A stretch of DNA of 64,000 bases from Chloroflexota bacterium (GCA_023430545.1 JAEZAF010000255.1:62001-126000), one strand, 5' to 3'. Shown: positions 35,023 through 43,575, numbered from the stretch's first letter. Made by a program: numbers and translations. Notes: generated by a model not told the origin, from the letters alone.

Positions 35023-35091
35023 TTAAGCCAACACGACGGAAGGGTGTGCTATGTCCTGTACGTGATGATGCTTGCGGCTGAAGTTCGACAT
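35023..35091 (-). CDS. hisL: Histidine operon leader peptide (22 aa)
   Basis: A short ORF lies between the his promoter and the leader terminator. It reads MSNFSRKHHHVQDIAHPSVV followed by LA and stop. The three consecutive His codons (CAT CAT CAC, positions 8-10) and a fourth at 16 are the signature of a ribosome-stalling attenuator peptide. Histidine starvation should stall the ribosome at 8-10 and favour an antiterminator. An alternating fold is visible. AGCACAC in codons 15-17 can pair with GTGT..GCT near the stop. The same GTGTTG can instead pair with CAGCAC in the terminator loop (34979-34984). The SD is weak (GGGA, 11 nt upstream). Confidence 0.8.
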   Translation of the reverse strand: MSNFSRKHHHVQDIAHPSVVLA

Positions 35092-35139
35092 TGTCGAGAT
35101 TTTCCCAATGGAGTCCAGCAGAATACCGATTGAGCGCGT

Positions 35140-35168
35140 AGTATAGCGATCAGATAATGAGGTGTCAA
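35140..35168 (-). promoter_or_regulatory. his operon promoter
   Basis: A perfect TTGACA (35168-35163) and TATACT (35145-35140) with a 17-bp spacer on the minus strand. The predicted start is near 35133, giving a leader of about 200 nt to hisH that contains the leader peptide and the terminator. Confidence 0.85.
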
Positions 35169-35279
35169 TTTTTGCCAGAAAGGTTTGAAAATGGTTTGTG
35201 AACCCTGACTTGTTGGCTATCGATCCTGCGGGTAGTATTGCTGGCACATGTCATGTTAGGCTTTGGGATACTGTCCGCA

Positions 35280-36107
35280 ATGCCAATTGTGCTTTTGACC
35301 GATTTCGGGATGCAGGATATTTATGTCGGCGTGATGAAAGGCGTCATCAGCCGTATTGCGCCAGATGTCCCTGTGATCGACCTGACGAATGCCATCTCAC
35401 CGCAGAATATCCGTCAGGCAGCGTTCAATCTGTACAGCGCTGTATCGTATTTTCCGGAAGGATCGGTTTTCGTCGTAGTGATCGATCCTGGGGTGGGCAG
35501 CCGCCGCCGACCGATCGCAGTGCGTGCCGGTGGCTATGTGTTTGTCGCACCGGATAACGGCGTGCTGAGCTATGCGCTGGACAGGTTGGGTGGATTCTCC
35601 GAAGCAGTCGAAATCCTTACCGATGACGCCTTGATCAGCCGGACATTTCATGGGCGGGATGTTTTCGCACCAATGGCAGCAAGGTTGGCACTTGGACAGC
35701 CGCTGGCGGATCTTGGAAGTCCCATAGAAACACTGGTGACGCTATGGACTCCGCCCCTGCACATCTCCGAGACCCGTATTCAGGGTGAAGTGATTCATAT
35801 CGACCATTTCGGCAATCTCATCACGAGTATTGGCGAATGCCACTGGCAGGCGCACGGCCTGACGCTTAGACCTGTATGGGGTGCGAACCTTGATACACTG
35901 CAATTCGACGCAGTCGCTGCAAGCGTGAAGGTTCGAGGCCAGTGTATCGAAGGCATCCAGCATACCTATGCCGATGTGGCGGTCGGATCAATGCTGGCAT
36001 TGATCGGCAGCAGTCAGTTTCTGGAAATCAGTGTCAATCAGGGAAGTGCAGCCGCCTCTATGCAGGCTGTGATTGGCGATTCAGTCGAAATCAACTTAGG
36101 TGAATAG
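35280..36107 (+). CDS. SAM hydroxide adenosyltransferase (DUF62, SAM hydrolase)
   Basis: A 275-residue member of the family that includes fluorinase/chlorinase and the commoner SAM hydrolases, which convert SAM to adenosine and methionine using water. Visible signatures are VLLTDFGMQDIYVGVMKGVI at the N-terminus (Asp8 by this start), VVVIDPGVGSRRRPIAV, FVAPDNGVLSYAL, FHGRDVFAPMAA, and the C-terminal HIDHFGNLITSI. The chlorinase/fluorinase-specific insertion loop is not evident, so hydrolase is more likely. I chose ATG 35280 because the family starts at this point. The preceding in-frame codons overlap the divergent his promoter region. murA begins 1 bp after its stop. Confidence 0.9.
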   Translation: MPIVLLTDFGMQDIYVGVMKGVISRIAPDVPVIDLTNAISPQNIRQAAFNLYSAVSYFPEGSVFVVVIDPGVGSRRRPIAVRAGGYVFVAPDNGVLSYALDRLGGFSEAVEILTDDALISRTFHGRDVFAPMAARLALGQPLADLGSPIETLVTLWTPPLHISETRIQGEVIHIDHFGNLITSIGECHWQAHGLTLRPVWGANLDTLQFDAVAASVKVRGQCIEGIQHTYADVAVGSMLALIGSSQFLEISVNQGSAAASMQAVIGDSVEINLGE

Positions 36108-36108
36108 T

Positions 36109-37434
36109 ATGCAGCAGTTTGTGATTGAAGGTGGTATTCCGCTGAATGGGGAAGTCACCCCCGGTGGAAATAAAAATGCAATTCTGAAGATGATCCCTGC
36201 CTGCCTTTTAACCGAAGAGCCGGTCACCCTGCACAATGTGCCTGAAATCGCCGATGTGAAGGTCTCCTGTGACCTGCTCCGCGCGATGGGGGTGGAAGTG
36301 GAATGGATCGGCCCGGCGAAGCTCCGTATTCACGCCGCTGAAATCTCCACTACCCAGTTGGATTATGATCTGGCACAGCGCATTCGCAGCGGGTTTGTCT
36401 TTGCAGGCCCGATGCTGGCACGCTGTGGCCGTGTCGAACTGCCGGTGCCAGGTGGCGACTCGATTGGTGAACGCCGCCTCGATACCCATATCCACGCACT
36501 CAGGAAATTAGGTGCTGAGATCGAGTATCGCGAGGGTGTCTTTTACATGCAGGCAGCTGAGTTAAAAGGCGCGGATATTCTGCTCAATGAAGCCAGTGTG
36601 ACCGCCACTGAAAACGCGCTGATGGCGGCGGTGCTGGCGAAGGGCACGACGATTATTCGCAATGCCGCCAGCGAACCTCATGTCCAGAACCTGTGCCTGA
36701 TGCTAAACGGCTTCGGTGCGCAGATCGAGGGGGTTGGCTCGAATCAGCTTGTCATTACCGGTGTGGATCGGCTGCACGGCGGTGAGGCACGCTGTGGATC
36801 TGATTTTATGGAAGTCGGAAGCTGGATTGGTGCGGCGGCAGTCACAGGCGGCAACCTGCGGATCAAGGAAGCTGATCCACAATATCTGGATATGGTGCGG
36901 CTGGTATTCGCACGAATGGGTGTCGAATGGGAAGTAGATGGGCAGGACCTGATTGTGCCGTCTAACCAGTCCCTGACAATTGTGCCAGATATCGGGGATC
37001 GCATTCCAGTCATCAAGGCGCAGCCGTGGCCTGCATTTCCACCTGATCTGATGAGTATCGCACTGGTCGTTGCAACACAGTGCGCAGGAACAGTCATGTT
37101 CCATGACTGGATGTTTGAAAGCCGTATGTTCTTCACCGACAAACTGGTGCGGATGGGAGCGCGGGTCGTGCTGTGTGATCCGCATCGGGTGCTGATTCAG
37201 GGTCCGACACCACTGAAAGGCTCGGACAATATCACCAGCCCGGACATACGCGCAGGGATGGCGCTGTTACTGGCGGCGCTGGCAGCGAAAGGTCAGACGA
37301 CGATTTCGAATGTCGGTCAGATTGACCGCGGTTACGCACACATCGAGCAGAAGCTGAAGGCGCTGGGTGCGAAAATCGAGCGGATCAATGGCGATAAACT
37401 GGAGACGATTGAGGTCGAGCAGGTCAGCGGATAA
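36109..37434 (+). CDS. murA: UDP-N-acetylglucosamine 1-carboxyvinyltransferase MurA (Asp-type active site)
   Basis: MurA transfers enolpyruvate from PEP to UDP-GlcNAc, the first committed step of peptidoglycan synthesis. The 441-residue protein is clearly MurA/EPSP-fold. It shows Lys22-Asn23 in GGNKNA, an RIRSGFVFAGPMLARCG segment (about 91-107), the active-site loop PGGDSIGERRLDTHI and Asp313 in FPPDLM. The position of catalytic Cys115 (GGCxIG in Escherichia coli) is Asp117. That substitution is known in mycobacteria and chlamydiae, where it makes MurA insensitive to fosfomycin. The ATG is preceded by TAGGTG and lies one base after the SAM hydrolase stop. Confidence 0.96.
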   Translation: MQQFVIEGGIPLNGEVTPGGNKNAILKMIPACLLTEEPVTLHNVPEIADVKVSCDLLRAMGVEVEWIGPAKLRIHAAEISTTQLDYDLAQRIRSGFVFAGPMLARCGRVELPVPGGDSIGERRLDTHIHALRKLGAEIEYREGVFYMQAAELKGADILLNEASVTATENALMAAVLAKGTTIIRNAASEPHVQNLCLMLNGFGAQIEGVGSNQLVITGVDRLHGGEARCGSDFMEVGSWIGAAAVTGGNLRIKEADPQYLDMVRLVFARMGVEWEVDGQDLIVPSNQSLTIVPDIGDRIPVIKAQPWPAFPPDLMSIALVVATQCAGTVMFHDWMFESRMFFTDKLVRMGARVVLCDPHRVLIQGPTPLKGSDNITSPDIRAGMALLLAALAAKGQTTISNVGQIDRGYAHIEQKLKALGAKIERINGDKLETIEVEQVSG

Positions 37435-37463
37435 CCTGCGGAGATGAGGATGGCGAGAATATG

Positions 37464-37515
37464 CCGCTTGGAGAGCTGCTGATCAAGTTCAGCAGCTCTC
37501 CAGCGGTTTTTGTTT
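37464..37515 (+). terminator. Strong terminator after murA
   Basis: A 13-bp perfect stem (37470-37482 with 37489-37501, 6-nt loop) is extended by five pairs CCGCT/AGCGG around a bulged T, then TTTTTGTTT. Confidence 0.92.
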
Positions 37516-37525
37516 AAAGCAGCAT

Positions 37526-38839
37526 TTACGATTTGCCGTTGCTCAGATTAGGGGCGGAGCCAAACGGGTTTCCACCATTTTCAGCGGGTCTCACGGGTGT
37601 ATTGCTGGTATTGGTCGAACCGGTGACAGAGGTTGGCGATACCGCAGGCATGGTGCCTGTGGACAGCTTGTTGCCTACTGGTGTGTCATATTCGTTCAGC
37701 AGAGTCTGATAACGTTCGCGGTAAAGCTGTGCGCGTTCGCGCTCCAACTGCCACAAACGGGTGAGGCTGTCCTGTAAGGGCCTGATCTGCTCGACAAGTT
37801 CATCCATACGCTGAACAAAGCGTTCGAAGTCCTTGTCGTGTCCGCGCCAAACTTCGTCGTTTGAGAGCGTGAACTGCTTCCAGCGCTTCTGATCATCGGC
37901 CCGCCAGTTATTCCACTCCTGACGGAAGCGTTCTTCACTCAGGCGCTGCATCTCGGCAACTTCGTTGATACGCCGTTCCAGACGATCCCCAATGCGGTTG
38001 AAGTCTTCGATGATATTTTTCATCGAGCGATAAGTCTCTTCCCAACTCTCGAAGCGCTCCATATTCCGCTGCATGGCCTCATCCTGATCGCTGAAGCGCC
38101 TCAGAAGACCCTCGACCTGCTGGTCGCGCTGCTGAAGAAGCAGCGTCTGCTGATCGATGAACTGCTGAATCTGTTCGCGCCGCTCACGGTCGCTGTTGGT
38201 GATCTCCTGTGCGCGGCGTTCGTTGCGCAGGGCGAGGTCCTCGATCAGGGCGACTTTAGGTCGCAGGCTGTCGATCTGCTTCTTGATTTCCGGCATTTCG
38301 GTTTCGGCTTCAGAGAGGCGGCGTACATCCTGACGGCGCTGCTCCTCAAGAAAAGCGAGACGCCGGTCGGGTTCTTCCAGCTTCTTGTAGAGGTCATCGA
38401 CCCGCTGCTGTAACATGGTGATGCTGGCACCGAGGCGCTCACGGTCCATTTGCAGGACTGGCATTTCGCCTGTCTGACGGGCAACACTGGTCATGCGTTC
38501 TTCAAGTTCGCGGACGGGGCGGAGCACATTCTCACGTGCCAGTTCAGCACGGCGCTCGGCTTCACGCTCCGCCGTGAGGCGCTTGGCCTCGATCTGCTCG
38601 ATCATCTGGCGCATTTCTTTGCGCATCTGTTCCTGTAAGTCAAGGTCACGGCCCGTTGGGACAAACTGATTGCGCATGATCGTCTGGTCGGATTCCACGC
38701 TGTTCAGGCGCTTTTGCAGGGTGTCAATCAGCTCCTGCTGCTGCGCCATGCGCTCCTCCATTGTCGCGATCATCGTTTTATCGCGCCGTCTTTCCTCATC
38801 GAGCCATTCGATCATTCGAGCAGCCTGGTTTATGTCCAT
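37526..38839 (-). CDS. Long coiled-coil protein of unknown function
   Basis: A 437-residue cytoplasmic protein dominated by charged heptad-like repeats from about residue 5 to 390 (runs such as EEQRRQDVRRLSEAE and ERREQIQQFIDQQTLLL). A low-complexity Ser/Thr/Asn/Pro tail (about 400-437) ends NPFGSAPNLSNGKS. No enzyme motif, signal peptide or membrane segment is visible. Such proteins may be structural or scaffold proteins, and I do not recognise the family. It has its own promoter with an embedded palindrome. It is convergent with murA and divergent from dgt. Confidence 0.8.
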   Translation of the reverse strand: MDINQAARMIEWLDEERRRDKTMIATMEERMAQQQELIDTLQKRLNSVESDQTIMRNQFVPTGRDLDLQEQMRKEMRQMIEQIEAKRLTAEREAERRAELARENVLRPVRELEERMTSVARQTGEMPVLQMDRERLGASITMLQQRVDDLYKKLEEPDRRLAFLEEQRRQDVRRLSEAETEMPEIKKQIDSLRPKVALIEDLALRNERRAQEITNSDRERREQIQQFIDQQTLLLQQRDQQVEGLLRRFSDQDEAMQRNMERFESWEETYRSMKNIIEDFNRIGDRLERRINEVAEMQRLSEERFRQEWNNWRADDQKRWKQFTLSNDEVWRGHDKDFERFVQRMDELVEQIRPLQDSLTRLWQLERERAQLYRERYQTLLNEYDTPVGNKLSTGTMPAVSPTSVTGSTNTSNTPVRPAENGGNPFGSAPNLSNGKS

Positions 38840-38872
38840 GAAGCTTCTCCAACAGTACGGTTTTGGGTAGTG

Positions 38873-38900
38873 ATTATATCATACCGTATACGGTTGTCAT
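38873..38900 (-). promoter_or_regulatory. Promoter with embedded operator-like palindrome (coiled-coil gene)
   Basis: On the minus strand ATGACA (38900-38895) and a perfect TATAAT (38878-38873) are 16 bp apart. Twelve of those spacer bases, ACCGTATACGGT at 38883-38894, form a perfect palindrome. A dimeric protein bound there would block polymerase. The site also lies upstream of the divergent dgt start. Confidence 0.65.
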
Positions 38901-38957
38901 CTTCCGTGTTCTAGGCGACACTTGTCGCATCGAGAGATGTCAGCAGAGAGCAGAATC

Positions 38958-40112
38958 ATGGTCACTGTAAGCCGTATTGATCTTGAAGAGCGCGAAGCAC
39001 AAACCCTTGCCCCTTATGCCTTGTGCAGCCGGGACAGCCGTGGCAGACAGTACCCAGACTCCGAACCTGATTATCGCACGGCTTTTCAGCGTGACCGTGA
39101 CCGTATCATCCACTCTGCGGCGTTTCGCAGACTGGAATACAAGACGCAGGTCTTCGTCAATGATGCCGGGGACTATTATCGCACGCGCCTGACGCATACG
39201 CTGGAAGTGGCACAGATTGGCCGCACACTGGCACGGGCACTGCGGGTCAACGAGGATCTGGTGGAGACGATCTGCCTCGCACATGACCTCGGACATCCAC
39301 CGTTTGGACATGCAGGAGAGGGGGCACTGGATAAGCTGCTGGTCGATTACGGTGGGTTCAATCACAATCACCAGAGCTATCGTGTGGTTACAGAACTGGA
39401 ACGCCGCTATCCATCATGGCCGGGGCTGAATCTGACGATTGAAACCCTCGAAGGCATCGCCAAACATGAGGCGAGCCGCGATCTCAGTCATCTCGTTGGG
39501 CTGAACACGGAGACACGCGGCAGTGTTGAAGCCCAGATTGCCGATGTATCAGATGAACTGGCTTATAACGCCCATGACCTTGATGATGGGCTGCAGGCCG
39601 GTCTGATTAAACCGAAACAGCTTGAACAGCTCGAAATCTGGCAGGAACTTTGTCGTCGGCTGGACTGGCGCGACGGTGAGATGGACGAGATCGCGCGGCA
39701 CCGTTTCATTCGCGAACAGATCGGCATGCAGGTGGATGATGTGCTGCAAACCACACTCTACAATCTACAGCAGGCTGGTGTACAAACGCCGCAGGATGTC
39801 CAGAACCATACCATGAATGTTGTGCGACACAGCCCGAGGTTTATTGAATGGAACCGTGCCCTGAAGGAATTTCTGTACGCAAACATGTACTATCACTATC
39901 GCATCAGGCGGATGGCAAACCGGGCGGAGCGCTTTATCAGCGAGATCTATCACTCTTATATTGCTGATCCACGCCAGCTTCCGCCAGAGAATTTCAGACT
40001 GCTGAAGGATCACAATGAGCATCGGGTGATCGGTGATTATATCGCCAGCCTGACAGACCGTGGGGCGATGCTGGAGTACCAGCGTATCTTCGATCCTTTG
40101 ACGCGACCGTAA
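38958..40112 (+). CDS. dgt: Deoxyguanosinetriphosphate triphosphohydrolase-like protein
   Basis: An HD-domain dNTP triphosphohydrolase, releasing triphosphate from dNTPs. The 384-residue protein shows RDRDRIIHSAAFRRLEYKTQV, the HD motif set LTHTLEVAQIGR and AHDLGHPPFGHAGE, IAKHEAS, and DVSDELAYNAHDLDDGLQAG with the final metal-ligand Asp. The C-terminal half carries the usual helical regulatory region. I chose ATG 38958 because AGAGAG lies about 8 nt upstream; ATG 38937 lacks room for an SD. dgt often lies near DNA replication genes, but its neighbours here are a divergent coiled-coil gene and a protein kinase. Confidence 0.92.
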   Translation: MVTVSRIDLEEREAQTLAPYALCSRDSRGRQYPDSEPDYRTAFQRDRDRIIHSAAFRRLEYKTQVFVNDAGDYYRTRLTHTLEVAQIGRTLARALRVNEDLVETICLAHDLGHPPFGHAGEGALDKLLVDYGGFNHNHQSYRVVTELERRYPSWPGLNLTIETLEGIAKHEASRDLSHLVGLNTETRGSVEAQIADVSDELAYNAHDLDDGLQAGLIKPKQLEQLEIWQELCRRLDWRDGEMDEIARHRFIREQIGMQVDDVLQTTLYNLQQAGVQTPQDVQNHTMNVVRHSPRFIEWNRALKEFLYANMYYHYRIRRMANRAERFISEIYHSYIADPRQLPPENFRLLKDHNEHRVIGDYIASLTDRGAMLEYQRIFDPLTRP

Positions 40113-40161
40113 TATGCTGTAAAATTCAGGTTAGGGTCTGATGTAGAGAGTGGAAAAATCG

Positions 40162-41580
40162 ATGTCGGAAACGATCCTCAATGGCCGCTACCGCCTGCTG
40201 ACGCAGTATGCTTCGGGTGGGATGGCGGTGATTTATAAGGCGACGGATCTCTCGCTTCAACGTACAGTCGCCGTCAAGATCCTGCGCCCCAGTCTGACGG
40301 TGGACCCGCAGTTTCTGGCGCGGTTCAACAATGAAGCACGGGCGATCGCTAATCTGGCCCATCCCAATATTGTCACGCTGCACGATGTCGGCACCGATAC
40401 CGACCCTGCTGGCAAGATCACCCATTACATCATCATGGAATTTGTGGACGGGCAGGATCTGAAGAAGATCATCCGTGCGCAGGGGGCACTTGGTATCGAA
40501 CGTGCGCTGGATTTCGCGATTCAGATCTGCGCGGGAATCGGTTTTGCCCATCGCACCGGTATCGTCCATGCGGACATCAAACCGCAGAATATCCTCGTCA
40601 GCCGCGAAGGTAAGGTGAAGGTCACGGACTTCGGTATTGCGCAGGCGTGGAGTGATACGCAGCCGCAGCAGCGCGAAAGTGTGGTGTGGGGCAGCCCTCA
40701 CTATTACGCACCAGAGCAGGCCAAGGGTGAAAAACCCAGTGCAGCATCGGATGTGTATTCGATTGGCATTGTGATTTTCGAAATGCTGACGGGGCGTGTG
40801 CCGTATCTTGGTGCCAGCCAGCAGGAACTGGCGCTGGCCCATATCCGCGAGCGCATCCCGCTGGCAACGGAAGTTAATCCGCATGTCCCGGCAGAATTAG
40901 CCAGCATTGTCGCTAAATCCATGGCGAAAGAACCGCATGATCGCTTCCGTATGGCGGACCAGCTTGGACAGGTGCTGATCCGTATGCGTGAAGATCTCAA
41001 GAGCGGGGCGAAGAGCGTAAATACCAGTGCAGGGGCAGTGGGGAATTCAGACAGCCTGACTCTGCCGAAAGTTGCACCAGCACAGCAGCAGCCGTCGCGC
41101 CCAATGCCGTCGGTCAATGTGCCACCAGCACGCTCACAGCCTCCGCCTCCGCCTAATACCACATCACAGCCATTGTCGAGTTCAGCACCGTCTGCACCGA
41201 CTCTGCCGCTTCAGCCACCACCACCACCGAATTCACCGTCTGGCTCGTCAGTTCCGACACAGCGCTACAGCCCAGCACCGGATGCGCCGCTTCCGACGTA
41301 TCCACGTCAGGCAGGGCCTCAGCTCCAGAGGGTTCCCTCTATGGCTCCACAGCAGGGTCAGGGTGGGGTAGTGCCACCGCCTGCGCCACCATCCATGCGC
41401 GGTGACAGTGGCTATATGCAGGCGCAGCAGCCTTACAATGCACGCTACAGCGAACCGATCCAACCACCTGCCCCGCCCTCACCATTTGACTCAGTGACGA
41501 TTGCCCTCGGGGTGCTGGCGCTGGTGGCGGTCGCATTTCTGCTGCCGCTGTATCTGGCGGTTTTCAGCGCACTCTCTTAA
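40162..41580 (+). CDS. Membrane-anchored Ser/Thr protein kinase
   Basis: A 472-residue Hanks-type kinase. The glycine-rich loop is YASGGMAVIYKA, followed by Lys39 in VAVKILR. The catalytic loop is VHADIKPQNIL, then DFG in KVTDFGIA, the APE-type GSPHYYAPEQ, and DVYSIGIVIFEML. The catalytic loop has Ala where RD kinases have Arg (HAD, not HRD). A linker of about 150 residues rich in Pro/Ser/Gln leads to one C-terminal helix (about 448-470), with essentially no extracellular domain and no PASTA repeats. It may sense from the cytosol or a partner. ATG 40162 is preferred to GTG 40150. It ends before a bidirectional terminator. Confidence 0.92.
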   Translation: MSETILNGRYRLLTQYASGGMAVIYKATDLSLQRTVAVKILRPSLTVDPQFLARFNNEARAIANLAHPNIVTLHDVGTDTDPAGKITHYIIMEFVDGQDLKKIIRAQGALGIERALDFAIQICAGIGFAHRTGIVHADIKPQNILVSREGKVKVTDFGIAQAWSDTQPQQRESVVWGSPHYYAPEQAKGEKPSAASDVYSIGIVIFEMLTGRVPYLGASQQELALAHIRERIPLATEVNPHVPAELASIVAKSMAKEPHDRFRMADQLGQVLIRMREDLKSGAKSVNTSAGAVGNSDSLTLPKVAPAQQQPSRPMPSVNVPPARSQPPPPPNTTSQPLSSSAPSAPTLPLQPPPPPNSPSGSSVPTQRYSPAPDAPLPTYPRQAGPQLQRVPSMAPQQGQGGVVPPPAPPSMRGDSGYMQAQQPYNARYSEPIQPPAPPSPFDSVTIALGVLALVAVAFLLPLYLAVFSALS

Positions 41581-41598
41581 CTGAGCAAACATCCAAAC

Positions 41599-41627
41599 AA
41601 AAGGCCGAGTCTCAAACTCGGCCTTTT
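41599..41627. terminator. Bidirectional terminator, kinase / LysM protein
   Basis: A 12-bp perfect stem (41599-41610 with 41616-41627, loop CTCAA) with AAAA on the left and TTTT on the right, between convergent genes. Confidence 0.9.
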
Positions 41628-41648
41628 CGCTGAACTGCAAGCTGAGAC

Positions 41649-43469
41649 TTACGGGTTTGCACCAGCAGCATTCGACTTGTCCATCCCAGCGACGGCATCA
41701 AACACCGGACGTGCTGAGCCATCAGGGGCTGTCAGACTATAGGCGCACCGTTCCGGCCAGACACTTGTGCCTGTACACCCATCGAGATTATTCAGGAACA
41801 TCGGGCCGATATTTCTGGTTTCTGCACCGAGTTCAAATGCGCGGACGACATACTCCGCCTGCTCTTCAAGATCGGTATAGGTGAAGTACACGGTATTCTC
41901 GGTTGGCGGGGTAGTGTCCTCGCTGGTCCCCCAACCGAACTTGGTGATCCACAGCGGGCGTGTGTCACCGTAATCCTGCATGATGTCCTGATAATCGGTC
42001 AGTGTATCGTGGAAGTAGAAGCTGCGGTCTTCAAAGTGGGTGGAAATCCCCTCCGGCGGTGTGCAGCAGGTCGCATCTGGAGGATTAGCCCATCCACCGA
42101 CGCTGGCCCCCATCGCATCGCTGACGTTCATGACATCGCTTTCGTACAGGGCTTTCAGATAGGCTCGGTCGCTGATGGCATTTACACCGTCATTAAAGCC
42201 GGTCGGCGCAAGCCCTGCCGTGATAATCAGCGCCTTCGGATCAACGGCTTTCACTGAATCATAGGCTGGACGCAGCAGATCTACATAAAACTGGGCACTG
42301 ATCGGATAGCGTGCACTGTTCCATTCGCGGCGCAGGTTTGGCTCATTCCAGATCTGGTAAGCATCGATCACACCGGCATAATGAGTGCTGAGGGTGGTCA
42401 TGAAGCTGGCAAAAACTGCCGGATCATCCGGGGGACCGTCCTCGCTCTGACTACTGCGCGACCATGAAGGCGCTGCACTGATGGTGAGCAGGATGTTGAA
42501 CCCTGCCTGATCGAAACCCTGAATCAGCGGATCGAGTGCAGCGAAACTGGGCTGTCCCTGTACGGATTCGATGTCCCGCCATTTGACATCCAGTCGTACC
42601 CAGTTCACGCCCAATTGCTGCGCCTGTGTGATGACCTGCGATGTATCCTGCCCGCGTGCGTAAAGGTAAATCCCATAGTCGAAGCTGTCACCGGCCTGAA
42701 CCAGTGGAGTATCTGCCGAGGGTCTATCCGCTGTAGTGCCAGAGGTTCCAGTACCCGCATCTATATCTGCATCGGCGGCACGGTCAGCACTGCCACTGAC
42801 CATTAGTGTCTGTCCGGCGTAAATCAGATTAGGGTTTTCGATCTGGTTAAGGGTGCGCAGGGCTTCGACCGTGGTATCGAACTGTAGGGCGATCTTTGCC
42901 AGTGTATCCCCCTGACGGATGGTATAGCTGCCTGTACTGGTGGTCGTGCGAGGTTCCGACGTCGATGGTGTGATCACCAGCGTCGCGGTAGGGACCGGGG
43001 CTTCCAGTGTTGACGGAGCGACGGTTTCCCCAGTCGGGATACGCAGGATCTGCCCGATATAGATGATGTCCGGATTGACGATGCCATTTTCCCGAACGAG
43101 TGCATCAATAGTCGTCTGATAGCGCTGTGCGATCACACGCAGGGTGTCCCCGCGCACGACGGTATAGATCTGAAGATCTGTCGTTTCAATGGTCTGGGTC
43201 GGAACCGGGTCTGGTGTGGTTTCTACTGCTTCCGTCATTTCGATGGCATCAGCGGTAGGTTCAGTGGTCGCGAAGACCTCATCGGTGAGGCTCAGGTCGT
43301 CGGCTGCTTCATCCGTGATGATCATGTCATCGAATGGAAGGCCGGTTTCTGTCAGTGCTGGGTCTACTGTGGCGTCCTGCGCCTGAGGTGATGTCACCGT
43401 CAGCAGGCCTAATAACAGGAAACTTAAAGCCAGACTTATAGCCAGCAGGGTTACACGCCAGAGTCGCAT
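41649..43469 (-). CDS. Secreted LysM protein with GH39/GH5-like barrel, nucleophile position Lys
   Basis: A 606-residue exported protein. The signal peptide ends near residue 30. An acidic Thr-rich stretch (31-98) precedes two LysM domains (101-146, IYTVVRGDTL; 181-226, SYTIRQGDTL), which bind peptidoglycan or chitin-like glycans. A clan GH-A-type barrel starts about 262. The acid/base Glu376 sits in YQIWNEPNLR. The strand-7 motif, usually W(I/V)TE(F)GW, reads WITKFGWGT here, with Lys510 where the nucleophile Glu is expected (AAG versus GAG). The glycosidase may therefore be inactive or a carbohydrate-binding pseudoenzyme. The divergent DUF2207 gene lies 147 bp upstream. Confidence 0.88.
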   Translation of the reverse strand: MRLWRVTLLAISLALSFLLLGLLTVTSPQAQDATVDPALTETGLPFDDMIITDEAADDLSLTDEVFATTEPTADAIEMTEAVETTPDPVPTQTIETTDLQIYTVVRGDTLRVIAQRYQTTIDALVRENGIVNPDIIYIGQILRIPTGETVAPSTLEAPVPTATLVITPSTSEPRTTTSTGSYTIRQGDTLAKIALQFDTTVEALRTLNQIENPNLIYAGQTLMVSGSADRAADADIDAGTGTSGTTADRPSADTPLVQAGDSFDYGIYLYARGQDTSQVITQAQQLGVNWVRLDVKWRDIESVQGQPSFAALDPLIQGFDQAGFNILLTISAAPSWSRSSQSEDGPPDDPAVFASFMTTLSTHYAGVIDAYQIWNEPNLRREWNSARYPISAQFYVDLLRPAYDSVKAVDPKALIITAGLAPTGFNDGVNAISDRAYLKALYESDVMNVSDAMGASVGGWANPPDATCCTPPEGISTHFEDRSFYFHDTLTDYQDIMQDYGDTRPLWITKFGWGTSEDTTPPTENTVYFTYTDLEEQAEYVVRAFELGAETRNIGPMFLNNLDGCTGTSVWPERCAYSLTAPDGSARPVFDAVAGMDKSNAAGANP

Positions 43470-43575
43470 CGCTTGCTCCTTACCGAGTCGGGGGAGTGGA
43501 TCGTCAAAAGATTTGAATTGAGTTTATACGCTTTGTGGTTGGTACGCTACTGTCTCAGCCGACGCGGGTGTTCGG

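Noticed and set aside
34351..35133. A 260-codon open frame on the plus strand across hisH and its leader
   Set aside because: It is antisense to a solid hisH gene and to the leader, has no SD, and its protein has no recognisable motif.
35092..35247. Upstream extension of the his leader ORF to a 74-residue gene
   Set aside because: The extension crosses the his promoter and would not be transcribed from it. Only the last 22 codons lie after the predicted transcription start and carry the His run.
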